Shown: piece after piece, positions 34,334 through 44,623 of the stretch
How the letters are laid out: each line of letters starts with the position of its first letter
How positions within the stretch are numbered: the first letter of the stretch is position 1
Assembly: GCA_028867785.1 (NCBI GenBank)
Contig: JAGWFS010000001.1
Span: 203,389-267,388, forward strand
DNA length: 64,000 nucleotides
From: Nitrososphaerota archaeon
GTDB lineage: Archaea > Thermoproteota > Nitrososphaeria > Nitrososphaerales > Nitrosopumilaceae
Reading direction: 5' to 3'
Translations under genes and position numbers: made by a program
Notes under the pieces: model-generated
Database searches by the model: none
What the model was told of the DNA's origin: nothing
What the model saw: the letters and a program-made list of their open reading frames with translations, nothing else

Positions 34334-35533
34334 ATGAAAAAAGTTGAGATCATGTTGATTGGAATAATTATCGCGCTTTCTGCTACTGTCATTGTACAGT
34401 ATACAAATGACCGAACTTTTGGATATGCATCCCAGGCGGCAGAACAAGGACCTCAAGGTCAGCCAGGATCTCCCGGTCCCCCAGGACCTGCAGGAGGCGC
34501 AGAACCTACAGGACAGGATTCAACACTGACAAACCTCTTCAAGAACACCCAAAACTCCATAGTACAGATAACAAGCAAGGTTTCTACTGCCGATAACAGC
34601 ATAATCATAAACGGACAGCCGCTTTCAGGCCAGTCAACAAGACTCGGGTCAGGATTTGTCTATGACAAGGAAGGACACATAATAACAAACAACCATGTTG
34701 TAGAGGGTTCAACCACGGTCAATGTTACGTTCATGGATGGAAACACATACACTGCCAAGGTTGTGGGGACTGATCCTGACAATGACATTGCAGTCATACA
34801 GATAATAGACAATTTTTCAGATGAAAGCCTGACCCCGCTAATACTAGGAAACTCGTCAGAGCTTCAAGCCGGCCAACAGGTAGTAGCCATAGGAAATCCC
34901 TTTGGGCTCAGCAATACAATGACTACAGGCATAGTCAGTGCAGTGGGTCGTTTGCTTCCAAATGACAATAATGCAGGATACTCGATGCCTGACATAATAC
35001 AAGTGGATGCCGCAATAAATCCAGGAAACTCTGGAGGCCCATTACTGGATTTGGAGGGACAGGTTGTTGGGATGAACACTGCAATCAAGACAGACACTGG
35101 AGACTTTTCAGGAATTGGCTTTGCAATTCCGTCAGATACCATAAAGAGAATAGTTCCGGTTTTGATCAAGAACGGAACTTATCAGCATCCCTATCTTGGC
35201 ATAGCCGGTAGGACTATGGATCCCGACATCGCATTGGCCAACGGCTTGCCGCGAAACTTCAAGGGAGTAGTGGTTGAAAAAGTTGTCAAGGGCGGCCCTG
35301 CAGACAAGGCTGGAATGATAGCAGCAACTCTGGATGACAACAACATACCACATGGCGGAGACATCATAACTGCAATAGATGGGCACCAGATAAAGACAAT
35401 CGATGATGTCATAGCATACCTAGACGACTCCAAGGCAGTAGGAGACAAGACAACGCTGACTGTGAGTAGAGAGGGCAAGTCCATGGATCTCACTGCCACG
35501 CTTGGAGTCAGGCCTGCACAGCCGCCTCAGTGA
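34334..35533 (+). CDS. HtrA/DegP-like serine protease with collagen-like linker and PDZ
   Basis: A 399-residue extracytoplasmic protease. An N-terminal membrane anchor (residues 5-25) is followed by a short collagen-like stretch (GPQGQPGSPGPPGPAGG) and then the trypsin-like domain (about 70-275) with His in ITNNHVVEG, Asp in DNDIAVIQI and Ser in GNSGGPLLD. A PDZ domain covers about 290-390. HtrA proteins degrade or refold misfolded exported proteins. The Gly-Pro-rich linker between anchor and protease is the odd part. It converges with, and overlaps by 7 nt, the alkylbase glycosylase gene. Confidence 0.92.
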   Translation: MKKVEIMLIGIIIALSATVIVQYTNDRTFGYASQAAEQGPQGQPGSPGPPGPAGGAEPTGQDSTLTNLFKNTQNSIVQITSKVSTADNSIIINGQPLSGQSTRLGSGFVYDKEGHIITNNHVVEGSTTVNVTFMDGNTYTAKVVGTDPDNDIAVIQIIDNFSDESLTPLILGNSSELQAGQQVVAIGNPFGLSNTMTTGIVSAVGRLLPNDNNAGYSMPDIIQVDAAINPGNSGGPLLDLEGQVVGMNTAIKTDTGDFSGIGFAIPSDTIKRIVPVLIKNGTYQHPYLGIAGRTMDPDIALANGLPRNFKGVVVEKVVKGGPADKAGMIAATLDDNNIPHGGDIITAIDGHQIKTIDDVIAYLDDSKAVGDKTTLTVSREGKSMDLTATLGVRPAQPPQ

Positions 35534-36108
35534 CTTGCAAGATAACTTGGCATTATCCTAAAATTCCACAGGTTATCAGTAGCCCTTTTGATTCCAATTC
35601 TAGGCCTTGGTTCTATCATTGATTTTCTCACTTTCATCCCATCAGTAATGTATAGTTGCGAGATCTTTGTCAGGTCCTCGCCATACTGAGCTTTTGTTAT
35701 TTTGAGTGCCTGCGTGAGCTTTGCAGGTCCGCTTGTAAGATTTGAGATACTGTCTGTTTTGCGCTGCCTCATCATAAAATCAATCCCTGTCGTTGGAACA
35801 AGGGCTCGCATCAGTACAGCACCTGCCTCAGATTCAGCATCTTTTGCCACTGCATTTACACAGTAGTGCATGCCGTACGTGAAATATACATAGGCCTTGC
35901 CCACATCCCCGAACATTGCTTTGTTCCTTTCAGTTCTGCCTGGAAACGAGTGGGATGCTGGATCGTCCTTGTATCCATACGCCTCTGTTTCAGAAATGAT
36001 TCCCGAAATAGGGATTCCGTTTACTTTACGAACAAGCGTTTTCCCTAAAAGATCTTGCGCTACAGATATCGTGTCCCTGCAGTAAAATGAGCGAGGCAAG
36101 ATTTTCAT
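35527..36108 (-). CDS. DNA-3-methyladenine glycosylase (AAG/MPG family)
   Basis: A 193-residue base-excision repair enzyme of the AAG family. The catalytic Glu in SETEAYGYKDDPASHSFPGRT and YFTYGMHYCVNAVA are characteristic. It removes 3-methyladenine and related bases. It overlaps the upstream uracil-DNA glycosylase by 4 nt (ATGA), so the two repair glycosylases are coupled. The length is typical of the minimal family. The stop lies in the end of the HtrA gene on the other strand. Confidence 0.93.
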   Translation of the reverse strand: MKILPRSFYCRDTISVAQDLLGKTLVRKVNGIPISGIISETEAYGYKDDPASHSFPGRTERNKAMFGDVGKAYVYFTYGMHYCVNAVAKDAESEAGAVLMRALVPTTGIDFMMRQRKTDSISNLTSGPAKLTQALKITKAQYGEDLTKISQLYITDGMKVRKSMIEPRPRIGIKRATDNLWNFRIMPSYLASH

Positions 36109-36686
36109 TCGTTAATTTCTATTTTGATTCCCTTTTTTATCTTGTCAAGAATATCGTGCAGAGCCTTTAGGTCGTCTTTTATCACTTGTCTCAGTTCCTG
36201 ATTGTATATTATGGCAGCAGGATGCACCGTGACAAAATATAGCTGACCGTCTCTCTTTATCACCTTGCCCCTGTTCTTTGTTATCTCGCCGCCTCCAAGC
36301 AGCGAGCCGAAGGCAGTATTGCCAAGGATGCAGATCATCTTTGGTTTTATGATCTCAAGTTCTTTTTTCAGGTAAATCCCGCAAGAGTCTATTTCTTGCT
36401 TATTTGGCCTACGGTTGTCTGGAGGTCGGCATTTTACAACGTTCGTAATGTAGACGTCCTCCCTTGAAAATCCCGCATATGCCAGCGCTTCTGAGAGTAT
36501 TTTTCCTGCAGCGCCCACAAATGGTTCTCCCTGTAGATCTTCGTTGCGCCCAGGTGCCTCTCCAATGAAAACTATTCCTGTTTCAATTTGTCCCGTGCCG
36601 GGCACCGCATTTGTTCTTGATTTTGACAGCTCGCATCTGGTACATGAGATTACATCTTTTCGAACATCATCGAGATTGGATTCCAT
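36105..36686 (-). CDS. uracil-DNA glycosylase (family 4, 4Fe-4S)
   Basis: A 193-residue uracil-DNA glycosylase of the thermostable family 4. Four cysteines for a 4Fe-4S cluster appear as SCTRC near residue 12 and as VVKCRPPDNRRPNKQEIDSC further on. The active-site motif GEAPGRNED and the HPAA segment are kept. It removes uracil from DNA. The ATG is followed, at its stop, by the methyladenine glycosylase start with a 4-nt overlap. Coupling of two glycosylases is sensible. Confidence 0.93.
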   Translation of the reverse strand: MESNLDDVRKDVISCTRCELSKSRTNAVPGTGQIETGIVFIGEAPGRNEDLQGEPFVGAAGKILSEALAYAGFSREDVYITNVVKCRPPDNRRPNKQEIDSCGIYLKKELEIIKPKMICILGNTAFGSLLGGGEITKNRGKVIKRDGQLYFVTVHPAAIIYNQELRQVIKDDLKALHDILDKIKKGIKIEINE

Positions 36687-36687
36687 T

Positions 36688-38103
36688 TTAGATGCCTACA
36701 CTTTTTACTGTGGCAGTGCCGCGAATGTGAGGCCCCCCGTTTCCCATCCGCATTATCTGCATCGGATCTCCCTTTCCGCAGTTTGTTATTGGACGTACTG
36801 TGAAATCTTTCCCTCTTGCGTCAATTGAGTTGAAAAACTCTGGTGCGTTACCCATGACAATTACATCTCGCAGCAACTCTGTGCGCTCTCCATTCTCAAT
36901 TTTTTGCGCATACTGGCACGAGATGCTCCAATTGTACCGCATCATGTCTATCGATGGAACTTTCATGTCACAAACCAGGTAGCCTGACTTGACATCTTTT
37001 ATCATCTCTTCTGGATCCCAGTTTCCCGGACCAATGCATGTGCACGCCATCCTTATCAACGGCATAAACGAATGTCCCGTAGCTCGCATTGCAGAGTTTG
37101 GCTCCGTATCAAAAAGTGATGCGGTCTCCCTGCTCTGCATGTGGCCAACAAGCACGCCTTCTTCTATGAGAGATTTTTTGGATGCAAGCGTTCCTTCGTC
37201 GTCATATTTGTACCATCCCAAGCTGGAACATATCGTAGGATCATCCAGTACGTCAAGCTCAGATGAGCCAATCTTTGTCCCAAGTTTTCCTGCCCACCAT
37301 GCGCCTCCTGCCCACGCCATCTCTCTTCCAAGCACCCTGTCAGCTTCTGAGGGATGTCCCAGAATTTCATGCGACAGCAAAGCGACAAAATCAGGATTCA
37401 TGACAACAGTGGCCTTGTCTTCTTTTGCAGGCCTTGCATCCACCAGCTTGTCGGCCTTTTCAGATATGGCTGTCGCTCTTTCAAACACACTGTTTTCCCC
37501 TTCAATAGTTTCCAACCCCCCTCTCCCTCCTTCAGTAGTGTTTACGGTTTCTGAGAGCCCTGATTCGTTTGCAGTGGCAGACATGTTGATGATAGTGTCT
37601 TCATAGATCTGCGTTATTTTTGAACCGTCACTGTTTACAAAATATTTGTCAAATGCATCATGATGCATAAGGATCGAAGATTTGTGAATTCGTTTTCTTG
37701 TTCGCATTATTTTATCACAATCAAGTGCCATATTGATCATTCCATCGATAGTCGGAGTTTTGATTGCCTTTCGGTGTACCGTGTCCACGTGGGCCTTGAC
37801 ATCTACAAGTCTTACTTTGTGTTTCTTTGATTGCGTGTAATATAGTGCACTTTTTACCGCGTCAAGCACCCTTTCTTTTAGTTCATCAATAGATTCGGGA
37901 TCCGATACTGAACAAAATCCCCAAGCACCGTCAGCAAGCACTCTCACTCCAAGCCCGTTTTCTGCCTTGAATGTAAGATGCTCAACCTGCCCATTTTCAA
38001 GCAAGAACCCATTGCTTGTGGTTTTCTCTGCTCGCACGTCGCAATATTGTGCTCCATTTTCGAGTGCAAACTGCATTATTTTATCTGCAAAATCTTGCAA
38101 CAC
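36688..38103 (-). CDS. tldD: TldD-family metalloprotease
   Basis: A 471-residue TldD/PmbA-family protein. The zinc motif HEILGH in ALLSHEILGHPSEADRV is intact, so this is the catalytic TldD-type partner. TldD normally forms a heterodimer with TldE (PmbA); no TldE gene is next to it in this window. The family cleaves unfolded peptides and modified precursor peptides. I take GTG at 38101-38103 as start; a TTG follows directly and would also do. It ends two bases before the uracil-DNA glycosylase gene, so it may be cotranscribed with it. Confidence 0.9.
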   Translation of the reverse strand: MLQDFADKIMQFALENGAQYCDVRAEKTTSNGFLLENGQVEHLTFKAENGLGVRVLADGAWGFCSVSDPESIDELKERVLDAVKSALYYTQSKKHKVRLVDVKAHVDTVHRKAIKTPTIDGMINMALDCDKIMRTRKRIHKSSILMHHDAFDKYFVNSDGSKITQIYEDTIINMSATANESGLSETVNTTEGGRGGLETIEGENSVFERATAISEKADKLVDARPAKEDKATVVMNPDFVALLSHEILGHPSEADRVLGREMAWAGGAWWAGKLGTKIGSSELDVLDDPTICSSLGWYKYDDEGTLASKKSLIEEGVLVGHMQSRETASLFDTEPNSAMRATGHSFMPLIRMACTCIGPGNWDPEEMIKDVKSGYLVCDMKVPSIDMMRYNWSISCQYAQKIENGERTELLRDVIVMGNAPEFFNSIDARGKDFTVRPITNCGKGDPMQIMRMGNGGPHIRGTATVKSVGI

Positions 38104-38312
38104 ATCTAAAATCGGGCCTACAACTATTTTATCTTATACTGGACCTTTTGCGCAACTAACGAAAATTGATCAAATCCTCTAGACTTGCACACGGCAAGAT
38201 CTAAAGCTTGGAACATTCTCACCCAAGCATCTACATGCCAACAAAGTCCAAGGTAGGATCCAGAATTTGCAGCCATGTTTGACGGCATTCCGGTCCTTTG
38301 GAATTGCAAGCC

Positions 38313-41300
38313 TCATTTGATAACATGATTATCTACAAGATACTTTATGACATCTGCAAAGTCATCCGGGGTTATGGTGCCGTCCACAAGGTACCTGGCC
38401 ACCTTCTTCATCACCCACGATGGGATGTGACTGCCTTGGTATCCCATTGACTGTAGCATTTGAGAATCCGATATGGAAGTAGGATTGTAGCCTGCCCACT
38501 CTTTTACTGTGGTTACCAGATCGCTTGTATTTGTGTTTGCGATTGTGTTTTGGTTGGTGGCAGATGGACTTGGTACTGGGTTTATGCTCTGTGAAGATTG
38601 AGTGGTACCATGTGTTGATTCCGCGGTCTCTGCATTTTCGGTTGACTGGATTGCGTTGATAAGATATACATCCTGTGAAAAAGTGTCATAACCCCATGTC
38701 CTGATTCCAATATCGGATAGTGGCATTGCTTTTACAAAGGTACCATGAAACGTCACATCAAGCTTGTTGCCTACAACTGTTGTGTTTGCAGTAACAGGCC
38801 CAAAGAAATGATTTGGATCGGATATCTGCAGCGGCTGGGCCGCATCCCAAGCTAATATGGCATCAGCACCTATAATTGAAGCAAAGTTGCCACGTATGTT
38901 TAGTGCAAGTGAGACATGTTTTACAGATTGCGGTCCGTTGTCACCGTATAACATTACTGACATGGTAAATGGGCTTCCCACAGGAATCATACTGAATGGC
39001 CCTGTGTTGGTATAGTTTGGAAGCTTGTATGCATTGTTGTTTATGGTAAGTGGATATTCATTTTGTGCAAAGCCTGTCGTAAACGACGGCGCAAACCCCG
39101 GAGTGCTACCGCCATGACCGGTACTTGCAGATGTAAGTGAACCAAACGTTGTAAAATGATATGTGACTATTTTTGTGTCAACACCGTTTGAGATAAAACA
39201 CTCTCCCGGAAATGCAGGGTTGGATGGCGACGTATATGTTCCCACACATGCATGTGTGATCTGCGTCCAGGCATCTGAGCCAGCTGGCTTGTATCCTACA
39301 TTTCCTGTCACTCCAGAGAGAAGCAAAGTAGTTGGCTTGTCAAATAAAAGAACAACATTTGGAGATCCTACTTCAATTACAGTATTACCCACTGAAAAGC
39401 CTGATGGTGCAGTACCAGAAGAAGAACCTGTCTTCGGCGGGTTTATTTTTCCATCCCAGCCACTTGGTGCAAGAACTACAGCACCATCTGGAATGGAGAC
39501 GCTTATGTCAGGCAGGACAGTGTTCGTAATCGTTATGGGGGTTCCCACTTGACCAGAAGACATCTTGACGGCCTTTTCAACTGAGATGTGTTGGTCTCCA
39601 ATATTTTGTGGTACGGCTAAATTAATATCTGACAGTGCACCGCTTGTGTAACTGTTCAATCCAATTGTAGAACCAGCAACAACTATGTTTCCTCCAGATG
39701 CAGTGCTGACAGAACTAGCAAGGTTGAGAGCAGTGTTATTGCCAAGAGTGATAACAGTGGTACCGCTTGGCATATCTGCTTGGCCTGCATTTGTAGAGGA
39801 CAGACCGATGTCTTCTGCTGTGGCATTTATTGTGGTTCCACTGACTTGGGAAGACAGAATGGTCTTTCCAGAATTCATGTACCACGGATCAAAAGCAACA
39901 GGGCCAGAAATTTTGCTTGCAATTGTAGACGAGTCCGTAGATCCCCACCAGTTTTTGGTGGCATCAAGCGTACCGGTCGAGGTGTTGTTTACACCATAAC
40001 GTCTGCTATCGACGATGTTATTGGAGTTTATATGAATGTCATTTCCAGTGAGATCCCATAGTGTTCCACCGGTTCTTTTTCCAATCGTGCTTATGCCATC
40101 ATATGCGTCAGAAATTGTATTACCAGTGACTATTATATGATCTATGTCAGGGCTCAGTCGGATCGCATAGGTCAATGATCCTGCCAAACCGCAATCATCG
40201 AAGGTGTTTCCTGAGACGGTTACTGTGTTTGAGGGAATGATTCCATACTGGCTTCCCCACAGTTCGAGGCATGCCACAGATGATCTCCCTTGAAAGACAT
40301 TATTGGACAGGGTCGAGTGGTGCAGAGCGATCTGCATATCCAGACCGCTGGATGACGGAGCATCAAACGTATTCCCATTCACAACCCCGTTGGTTATGTT
40401 GAAACCTATGTTGACTATATCATGAATAGTGTTGTTACTAAGCTCAAAACCGTTGATAGTGCCTCCCACGTTCATGAAGATAGCAAATTGGCCATCTGTC
40501 TCGCTAACTGCATTGACCGTGTTGTTGTCTATCTTCACATTAGTGTATGTGGCTGTGTCTCCAAAAACGATGTCATATGCATCGCCACCCAGTCTGTTGT
40601 GCATGATGTTAATGCCGTTGCCACCATTCTCTATCGTAACGGCTCTGACTCCACCGCTTATGATATCATACGAGATGGTCAAACCTGAGATATCCACGCC
40701 GGTAGTAAGGGTACTGTAGATTGCTTCGCCATCATTATCCGCATAAATAGTGAAACCTTTGATTACGATATTGCCTGCGAGCGGTGTTATCGTAAATCCA
40801 TGGCCACCATTAATGATTGCCTCGTTAACACGAGTACCGGTGTTTGGATCCACATCAGCATTTGGGCCCGACAGAGTCACAGATTTTGTAATGGACAAAT
40901 TCTCAGCATACGTGCCAGCACTAACCCAGATGAAATCATCAGAGTGGGCAAGGTCTATACACGATTGGATGCGTGATTGAATAGCATAAATTGGAAAACT
41001 TCGACTACCAACCATTCCTGTATCTGCACGGACAGACGTGCGGTCTACATCGGTCGTAACCAAGACGGCATTGTCAAAGACGTTGTTGGTGAATGCCGTT
41101 GCAAGGTTGATGACTGGTATTAGCGGATTGGCTGCATTCTGACCGCCCTGAACCAAAATTGGGTTGTCAAGCCCCGAGTGAAACACATTGCTTGTAACGT
41201 TGTCAGGTCCTGTCGGTATAGTATAAGCAGTAGAATCCCACCAAGCAGGCATATAGCCCACCAAGTCAAGACCGTTGGACTGTGTCTGGCCAGACCCGGG

Positions 41301-42125
41301 TTGAACTTCATTACCTGATATTGTACGAACTGCACCTGGCACAAGAGCAGAATTTGGATCCCAAGTCAGTGTATAGGTCGCAAAGCCGCCACTGGTTCCA
41401 GAGACAGTATATGTATGCCGTATTCCAACGCCACCTGCAACAGTCACCTCGCCTCCGGTGAAATGATTGTTTGTCAGTACAAAGTTGTCTACCTTGCCAG
41501 CGGCACCCTGCGCATTTATGCGTGGATCAAGAACATTTGTATTGACATCAAAATACATGGTCGAGGTACCAGTAGAACCCGAATTGTCTATTACGTTATT
41601 GGTAAAGGTCAGGTTATCACCCATCACTTCAATTGTCTTGTAGTATCCAGTATTTGAGCCGGGCACGAACTTGAGTCCTGAAATCTTGACATTGTCTGCC
41701 ACTACAGTATTGAGAAAGCCAAAGTCGGCCTTTCCTGCAGCAGCAATGGTGGCCCGTGCATTACTTGCATCCACTATTGGGTTGCCATTTACGTCCACAC
41801 CTTCAAGTATGATGTTGTTCTTGTTGATAAAAAGGCCCACAGTGGGTGCGCCTCCGCACATTGGATAAGGGCAGACTGACGATTCAGTATAGCTTCCAGG
41901 ATAGACAGAGATTGTATCCCCCACACTTGCCGCATTGATTGCAGATTGGATGTGACAGTAGGGATGTCCTGATGCTGGTGTGTCGCTACAAGCGCTATCC
42001 CCTATGTTCACGTCCAGTGTTGCAGCTGCTGCACCACGGATTGAAAAAGACATTACTGTGATCAAAACGACAAAAATTGGAATGATTGTTCGCGTAATAA
42101 TGCCTATTCTTATTCGATCGTGCAA
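38313..42125 (-). CDS. large secreted parallel beta-helix protein
   Basis: A protein of about 1270 residues. It starts with a positive segment and a signal-like helix (IFVVLITVMSFSIRGAAAA), then a right-handed beta-helix region (about residues 35-740) with repeated 'NNxF...VTVSGN' patterns of the PbH1 type, followed by Ig-like strands and a C-terminal helical segment (WVMKKVARYLVDGTITPDDFADVIKYLVDNHVIK-like) related to the C-terminus of the giant gene. I take TTG at 42125 because it gives a clean signal peptide and avoids overlap with the divergent gene. It may bind or cut polysaccharide, or be a surface adhesin; no catalytic site is clear. Confidence 0.8.
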   Translation of the reverse strand: MHDRIRIGIITRTIIPIFVVLITVMSFSIRGAAAATLDVNIGDSACSDTPASGHPYCHIQSAINAASVGDTISVYPGSYTESSVCPYPMCGGAPTVGLFINKNNIILEGVDVNGNPIVDASNARATIAAAGKADFGFLNTVVADNVKISGLKFVPGSNTGYYKTIEVMGDNLTFTNNVIDNSGSTGTSTMYFDVNTNVLDPRINAQGAAGKVDNFVLTNNHFTGGEVTVAGGVGIRHTYTVSGTSGGFATYTLTWDPNSALVPGAVRTISGNEVQPGSGQTQSNGLDLVGYMPAWWDSTAYTIPTGPDNVTSNVFHSGLDNPILVQGGQNAANPLIPVINLATAFTNNVFDNAVLVTTDVDRTSVRADTGMVGSRSFPIYAIQSRIQSCIDLAHSDDFIWVSAGTYAENLSITKSVTLSGPNADVDPNTGTRVNEAIINGGHGFTITPLAGNIVIKGFTIYADNDGEAIYSTLTTGVDISGLTISYDIISGGVRAVTIENGGNGINIMHNRLGGDAYDIVFGDTATYTNVKIDNNTVNAVSETDGQFAIFMNVGGTINGFELSNNTIHDIVNIGFNITNGVVNGNTFDAPSSSGLDMQIALHHSTLSNNVFQGRSSVACLELWGSQYGIIPSNTVTVSGNTFDDCGLAGSLTYAIRLSPDIDHIIVTGNTISDAYDGISTIGKRTGGTLWDLTGNDIHINSNNIVDSRRYGVNNTSTGTLDATKNWWGSTDSSTIASKISGPVAFDPWYMNSGKTILSSQVSGTTINATAEDIGLSSTNAGQADMPSGTTVITLGNNTALNLASSVSTASGGNIVVAGSTIGLNSYTSGALSDINLAVPQNIGDQHISVEKAVKMSSGQVGTPITITNTVLPDISVSIPDGAVVLAPSGWDGKINPPKTGSSSGTAPSGFSVGNTVIEVGSPNVVLLFDKPTTLLLSGVTGNVGYKPAGSDAWTQITHACVGTYTSPSNPAFPGECFISNGVDTKIVTYHFTTFGSLTSASTGHGGSTPGFAPSFTTGFAQNEYPLTINNNAYKLPNYTNTGPFSMIPVGSPFTMSVMLYGDNGPQSVKHVSLALNIRGNFASIIGADAILAWDAAQPLQISDPNHFFGPVTANTTVVGNKLDVTFHGTFVKAMPLSDIGIRTWGYDTFSQDVYLINAIQSTENAETAESTHGTTQSSQSINPVPSPSATNQNTIANTNTSDLVTTVKEWAGYNPTSISDSQMLQSMGYQGSHIPSWVMKKVARYLVDGTITPDDFADVIKYLVDNHVIK

Positions 42126-42232
42126 GATCGATAAAAAGCTGGTGCTCAATTCATAAATTTGCTTGAGTGTGTTTGAAAAGTGATAGCGCAGTACAGTTAT
42201 GATTAAAAGGTGCCAGAGAACCTGACTATACG

Positions 42233-44044
42233 ATGGAAAAGATAGTAGTAGATACAAGTATCATAATAGACGGCGAGATAACCAAACTTATCGAGTCAGC
42301 AAGCCTCAGGGACTGCGAAATAATTATTCCTGTTGCAGTTTTAGACGAACTTCAGGCCCAAGCCTCCCAGAACAAGGACTATGGATTTGTAGGATTAGAA
42401 GAGATAAAGAAAATTCGCGAGTTGGCTCTGAAAAATAACATCTTGCTCAGATTTGAAGGGGAGCGTCCCAGTATGGACGACATAAAATTGGCAAGACACG
42501 GTAGAATTGATGCCATAATAAAGGACATTGCAAAAAAGAATAGCGCTACATTTTATACTGCAGATTATGTGCAGGCGTTGGTTGCACAGGCAGAAGGTAT
42601 CAAGACCAGCTACTCCAAACCCCAAGTCAAAATAGAAGATCTCGAATTTGAAAAATATTTTGATCAGCAAACCATGAGCATCCATCTCAAAGAAGGGGCA
42701 AGACCGGTTGCAAAGCGTGGAAGACCCGGGACATTTACCTTGGCCGAGCTTGATGACAAGACGCTGAAAAAAGAATACTTGGAAGGAATCACTACAGAGA
42801 TTTTAGAGTCGTCCAGGGTCAACCAAAACGGGGTCATTGAGATTTCAAAGTCAGGTGCCCTGGTGGTTCAGTTTAGAGATTACAGAGTTGTAATAACGCA
42901 TCGTCCGTTTTCCAATAGATATGAGATTACAATAACGCGTCCTCTTGTCAAGATGTCACTTGAACAATACAATCCATCCGAGAAGCTCATGCAGAGACTA
43001 TCGGAAAATGCCGAGGGAATACTTGTAGCGGGGGCTCCCGGATCAGGCAAGAGCACCTTTGCATCAAGTCTTGCAGATTTTTATTCCAAAAAAGGCAAGA
43101 TAGTAAAGACGTTTGAATCGCCAAGAGATCTCCAGGTAGACGAGAAGATCACCCAGTATACACACCTTGATGGAAGTTTTGAGAATGCAGCCGACATATT
43201 GCTCCTGGTGCGACCTGACTATACCATATTTGACGAGATAAGAAGATATCATGATTTCAGGGTCTTCGCAGATTTGAGATTAGCAGGAGTAGGCATGGTA
43301 GGAGTGGTACATGCAAACGCCCCGCTTGATGCAATTCAGAGATTCATAGGAAAAGTTGAGCTTGGGATGATCCCGCACATATTGGATACGGTAGTATACG
43401 TCAAGGCAGGTCAGATTTCCAAAGTATACGAGTTGGAATTCAAGGTCAAGGTACCCACAGGCATGACAGAACAAGATTTGGCAAGACCGGTAATAGAGGT
43501 CAGGAACTTTGAGAGCCACACGCTTGAATACGAGATTTACACGTATGGAGAGGAAAATATCGTTATACCAATTTCAAAAGAAGCAAAAAGCGGCGGAATT
43601 GAGAGGCTTGCAGAATCAAAGATAAAAGAGGTCATCAAGAGATTTGATTCGGATGCAGAAATTGAGATTCTTTCAAGCAACAGCGTTCGGGTTAAGGTTG
43701 ACAAGGATTCCATACCGTCATTGATTGGCAGGGGAGGCTCTACAATCAATGAGCTTGAAAAAAATCTTGGCGTCCATATAGACGTAGAGCAAAAAACAAC
43801 AGCCTCTGATAACAGAAGCAGTGAATGGTTTGAGATGTCAGAGTCTGGGAACAATTTGATTTTAGAAGTAGACGAGAACAAATCAGGAATGGATGCAGAT
43901 GTCTACGTCAAGGGCAAACACTTGCTGTCTTCACGGATTGGAAAGAGAGGCAGGATCATAGTGGCCAAAAGGTCAAGCCCTGGAAAGAGAATAATTAACG
44001 CAGTCATGTCAAAAGATGACATCAAGATAGTGGTACACGACTAG
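42233..44044 (+). CDS. PIN-domain/PilT-type ATPase with KH domain
   Basis: A 603-residue three-part protein. Residues 1-140 are a PIN RNase domain (VVDTSIIIDG and later acidic residues). The centre (about 230-440) is a PilT/VirB11-like ATPase with P-loop GAPGSGKST and the DEIRRY and VGVVHANAPLDAI motifs. Residues about 490-540 form a KH-like RNA-binding domain (SLIGRGGSTINELEKNLGV), with a further basic C-terminal strand. This fusion is typical of archaea and may be an RNA-processing machine. It starts at ATG at 42233 with its promoter between it and the beta-helix gene. Catalytic residues of both PIN and ATPase look intact. Confidence 0.9.
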   Translation: MEKIVVDTSIIIDGEITKLIESASLRDCEIIIPVAVLDELQAQASQNKDYGFVGLEEIKKIRELALKNNILLRFEGERPSMDDIKLARHGRIDAIIKDIAKKNSATFYTADYVQALVAQAEGIKTSYSKPQVKIEDLEFEKYFDQQTMSIHLKEGARPVAKRGRPGTFTLAELDDKTLKKEYLEGITTEILESSRVNQNGVIEISKSGALVVQFRDYRVVITHRPFSNRYEITITRPLVKMSLEQYNPSEKLMQRLSENAEGILVAGAPGSGKSTFASSLADFYSKKGKIVKTFESPRDLQVDEKITQYTHLDGSFENAADILLLVRPDYTIFDEIRRYHDFRVFADLRLAGVGMVGVVHANAPLDAIQRFIGKVELGMIPHILDTVVYVKAGQISKVYELEFKVKVPTGMTEQDLARPVIEVRNFESHTLEYEIYTYGEENIVIPISKEAKSGGIERLAESKIKEVIKRFDSDAEIEILSSNSVRVKVDKDSIPSLIGRGGSTINELEKNLGVHIDVEQKTTASDNRSSEWFEMSESGNNLILEVDENKSGMDADVYVKGKHLLSSRIGKRGRIIVAKRSSPGKRIINAVMSKDDIKIVVHD

Positions 44045-44500
44045 CTACTGAAAGTCTTGTAGAATTTTCGGGTTTTCTTTTAGGAATGTGACAAACTTTC
44101 TGAGCTGCCTTATTGTCTGCGGATTTAAATGGTGTTCAATTCCTTCAGTATCCTGGTTTGCAATTTCATGATTTATTCCAAGCATCTTGAAAAATTCAAG
44201 CAGGATTCCATGTTTTTGCCGTACAGTGTCTGCAACTGCGTTACCCTTTTGGGTCAGATTGATTCCCTTGTATTTTTCATATTCTAGATACCCGTTCTCG
44301 TCAAGCCTTTGAAGCATCTTTGTGACAGAAGGTGCGCTGACGTTTAGATATCTTGAAATTTCTATCGTATTGGCATATCCCTTGAGTTCGACCAGTTCTG
44401 ATATTACCTCCAAGTAATCCTCTATTCTAGAATAATCCTCCTTGGCTAATTTGTGGGCTTCCTTGATAGATTCTAGCCGCTCGCCACGTTTTTCCTTCAT
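44045..44500 (-). CDS. DtxR-family metal-dependent regulator
   Basis: A 151-residue regulator with an N-terminal winged HTH (ANTIEISRYLNVSAPSVTKMLQRLDENGYLEYEKYKGINLTQKGNA) followed by the dimerisation/metal domain (HGILLEFFKMLGI and GIEHHLNPQTI). The FeoA-like third domain is missing, as in MntR. It would sense Mn or Fe. It converges with the PIN-ATPase gene, one base apart. Metal ligands include His residues in the second domain. Its own start at 44498-44500 is ATG. Confidence 0.88.
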   Translation of the reverse strand: MKEKRGERLESIKEAHKLAKEDYSRIEDYLEVISELVELKGYANTIEISRYLNVSAPSVTKMLQRLDENGYLEYEKYKGINLTQKGNAVADTVRQKHGILLEFFKMLGINHEIANQDTEGIEHHLNPQTIRQLRKFVTFLKENPKILQDFQ

Positions 44501-44623
44501 TGTATAACCCAGTGATTACACTCAAAGCGATATAACCTGATCTCTTGATCAGAAATCTTCACCTTATTGTGATTGATCTTTTGCATGGATTCTTAACTAG
44601 AAATCCCAAAACTTGAGACACGT

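Noticed and set aside
38124..38309. 61-residue minus-strand frame between TldD and the beta-helix gene
   Set aside because: Composition is not protein-like, there is no promoter or ribosome site, and it resembles no family; treated as empty spacer.
42126..42257. N-terminal extension of the beta-helix gene
   Set aside because: It would overlap the divergent PIN-ATPase start and hide the signal peptide inside the protein.
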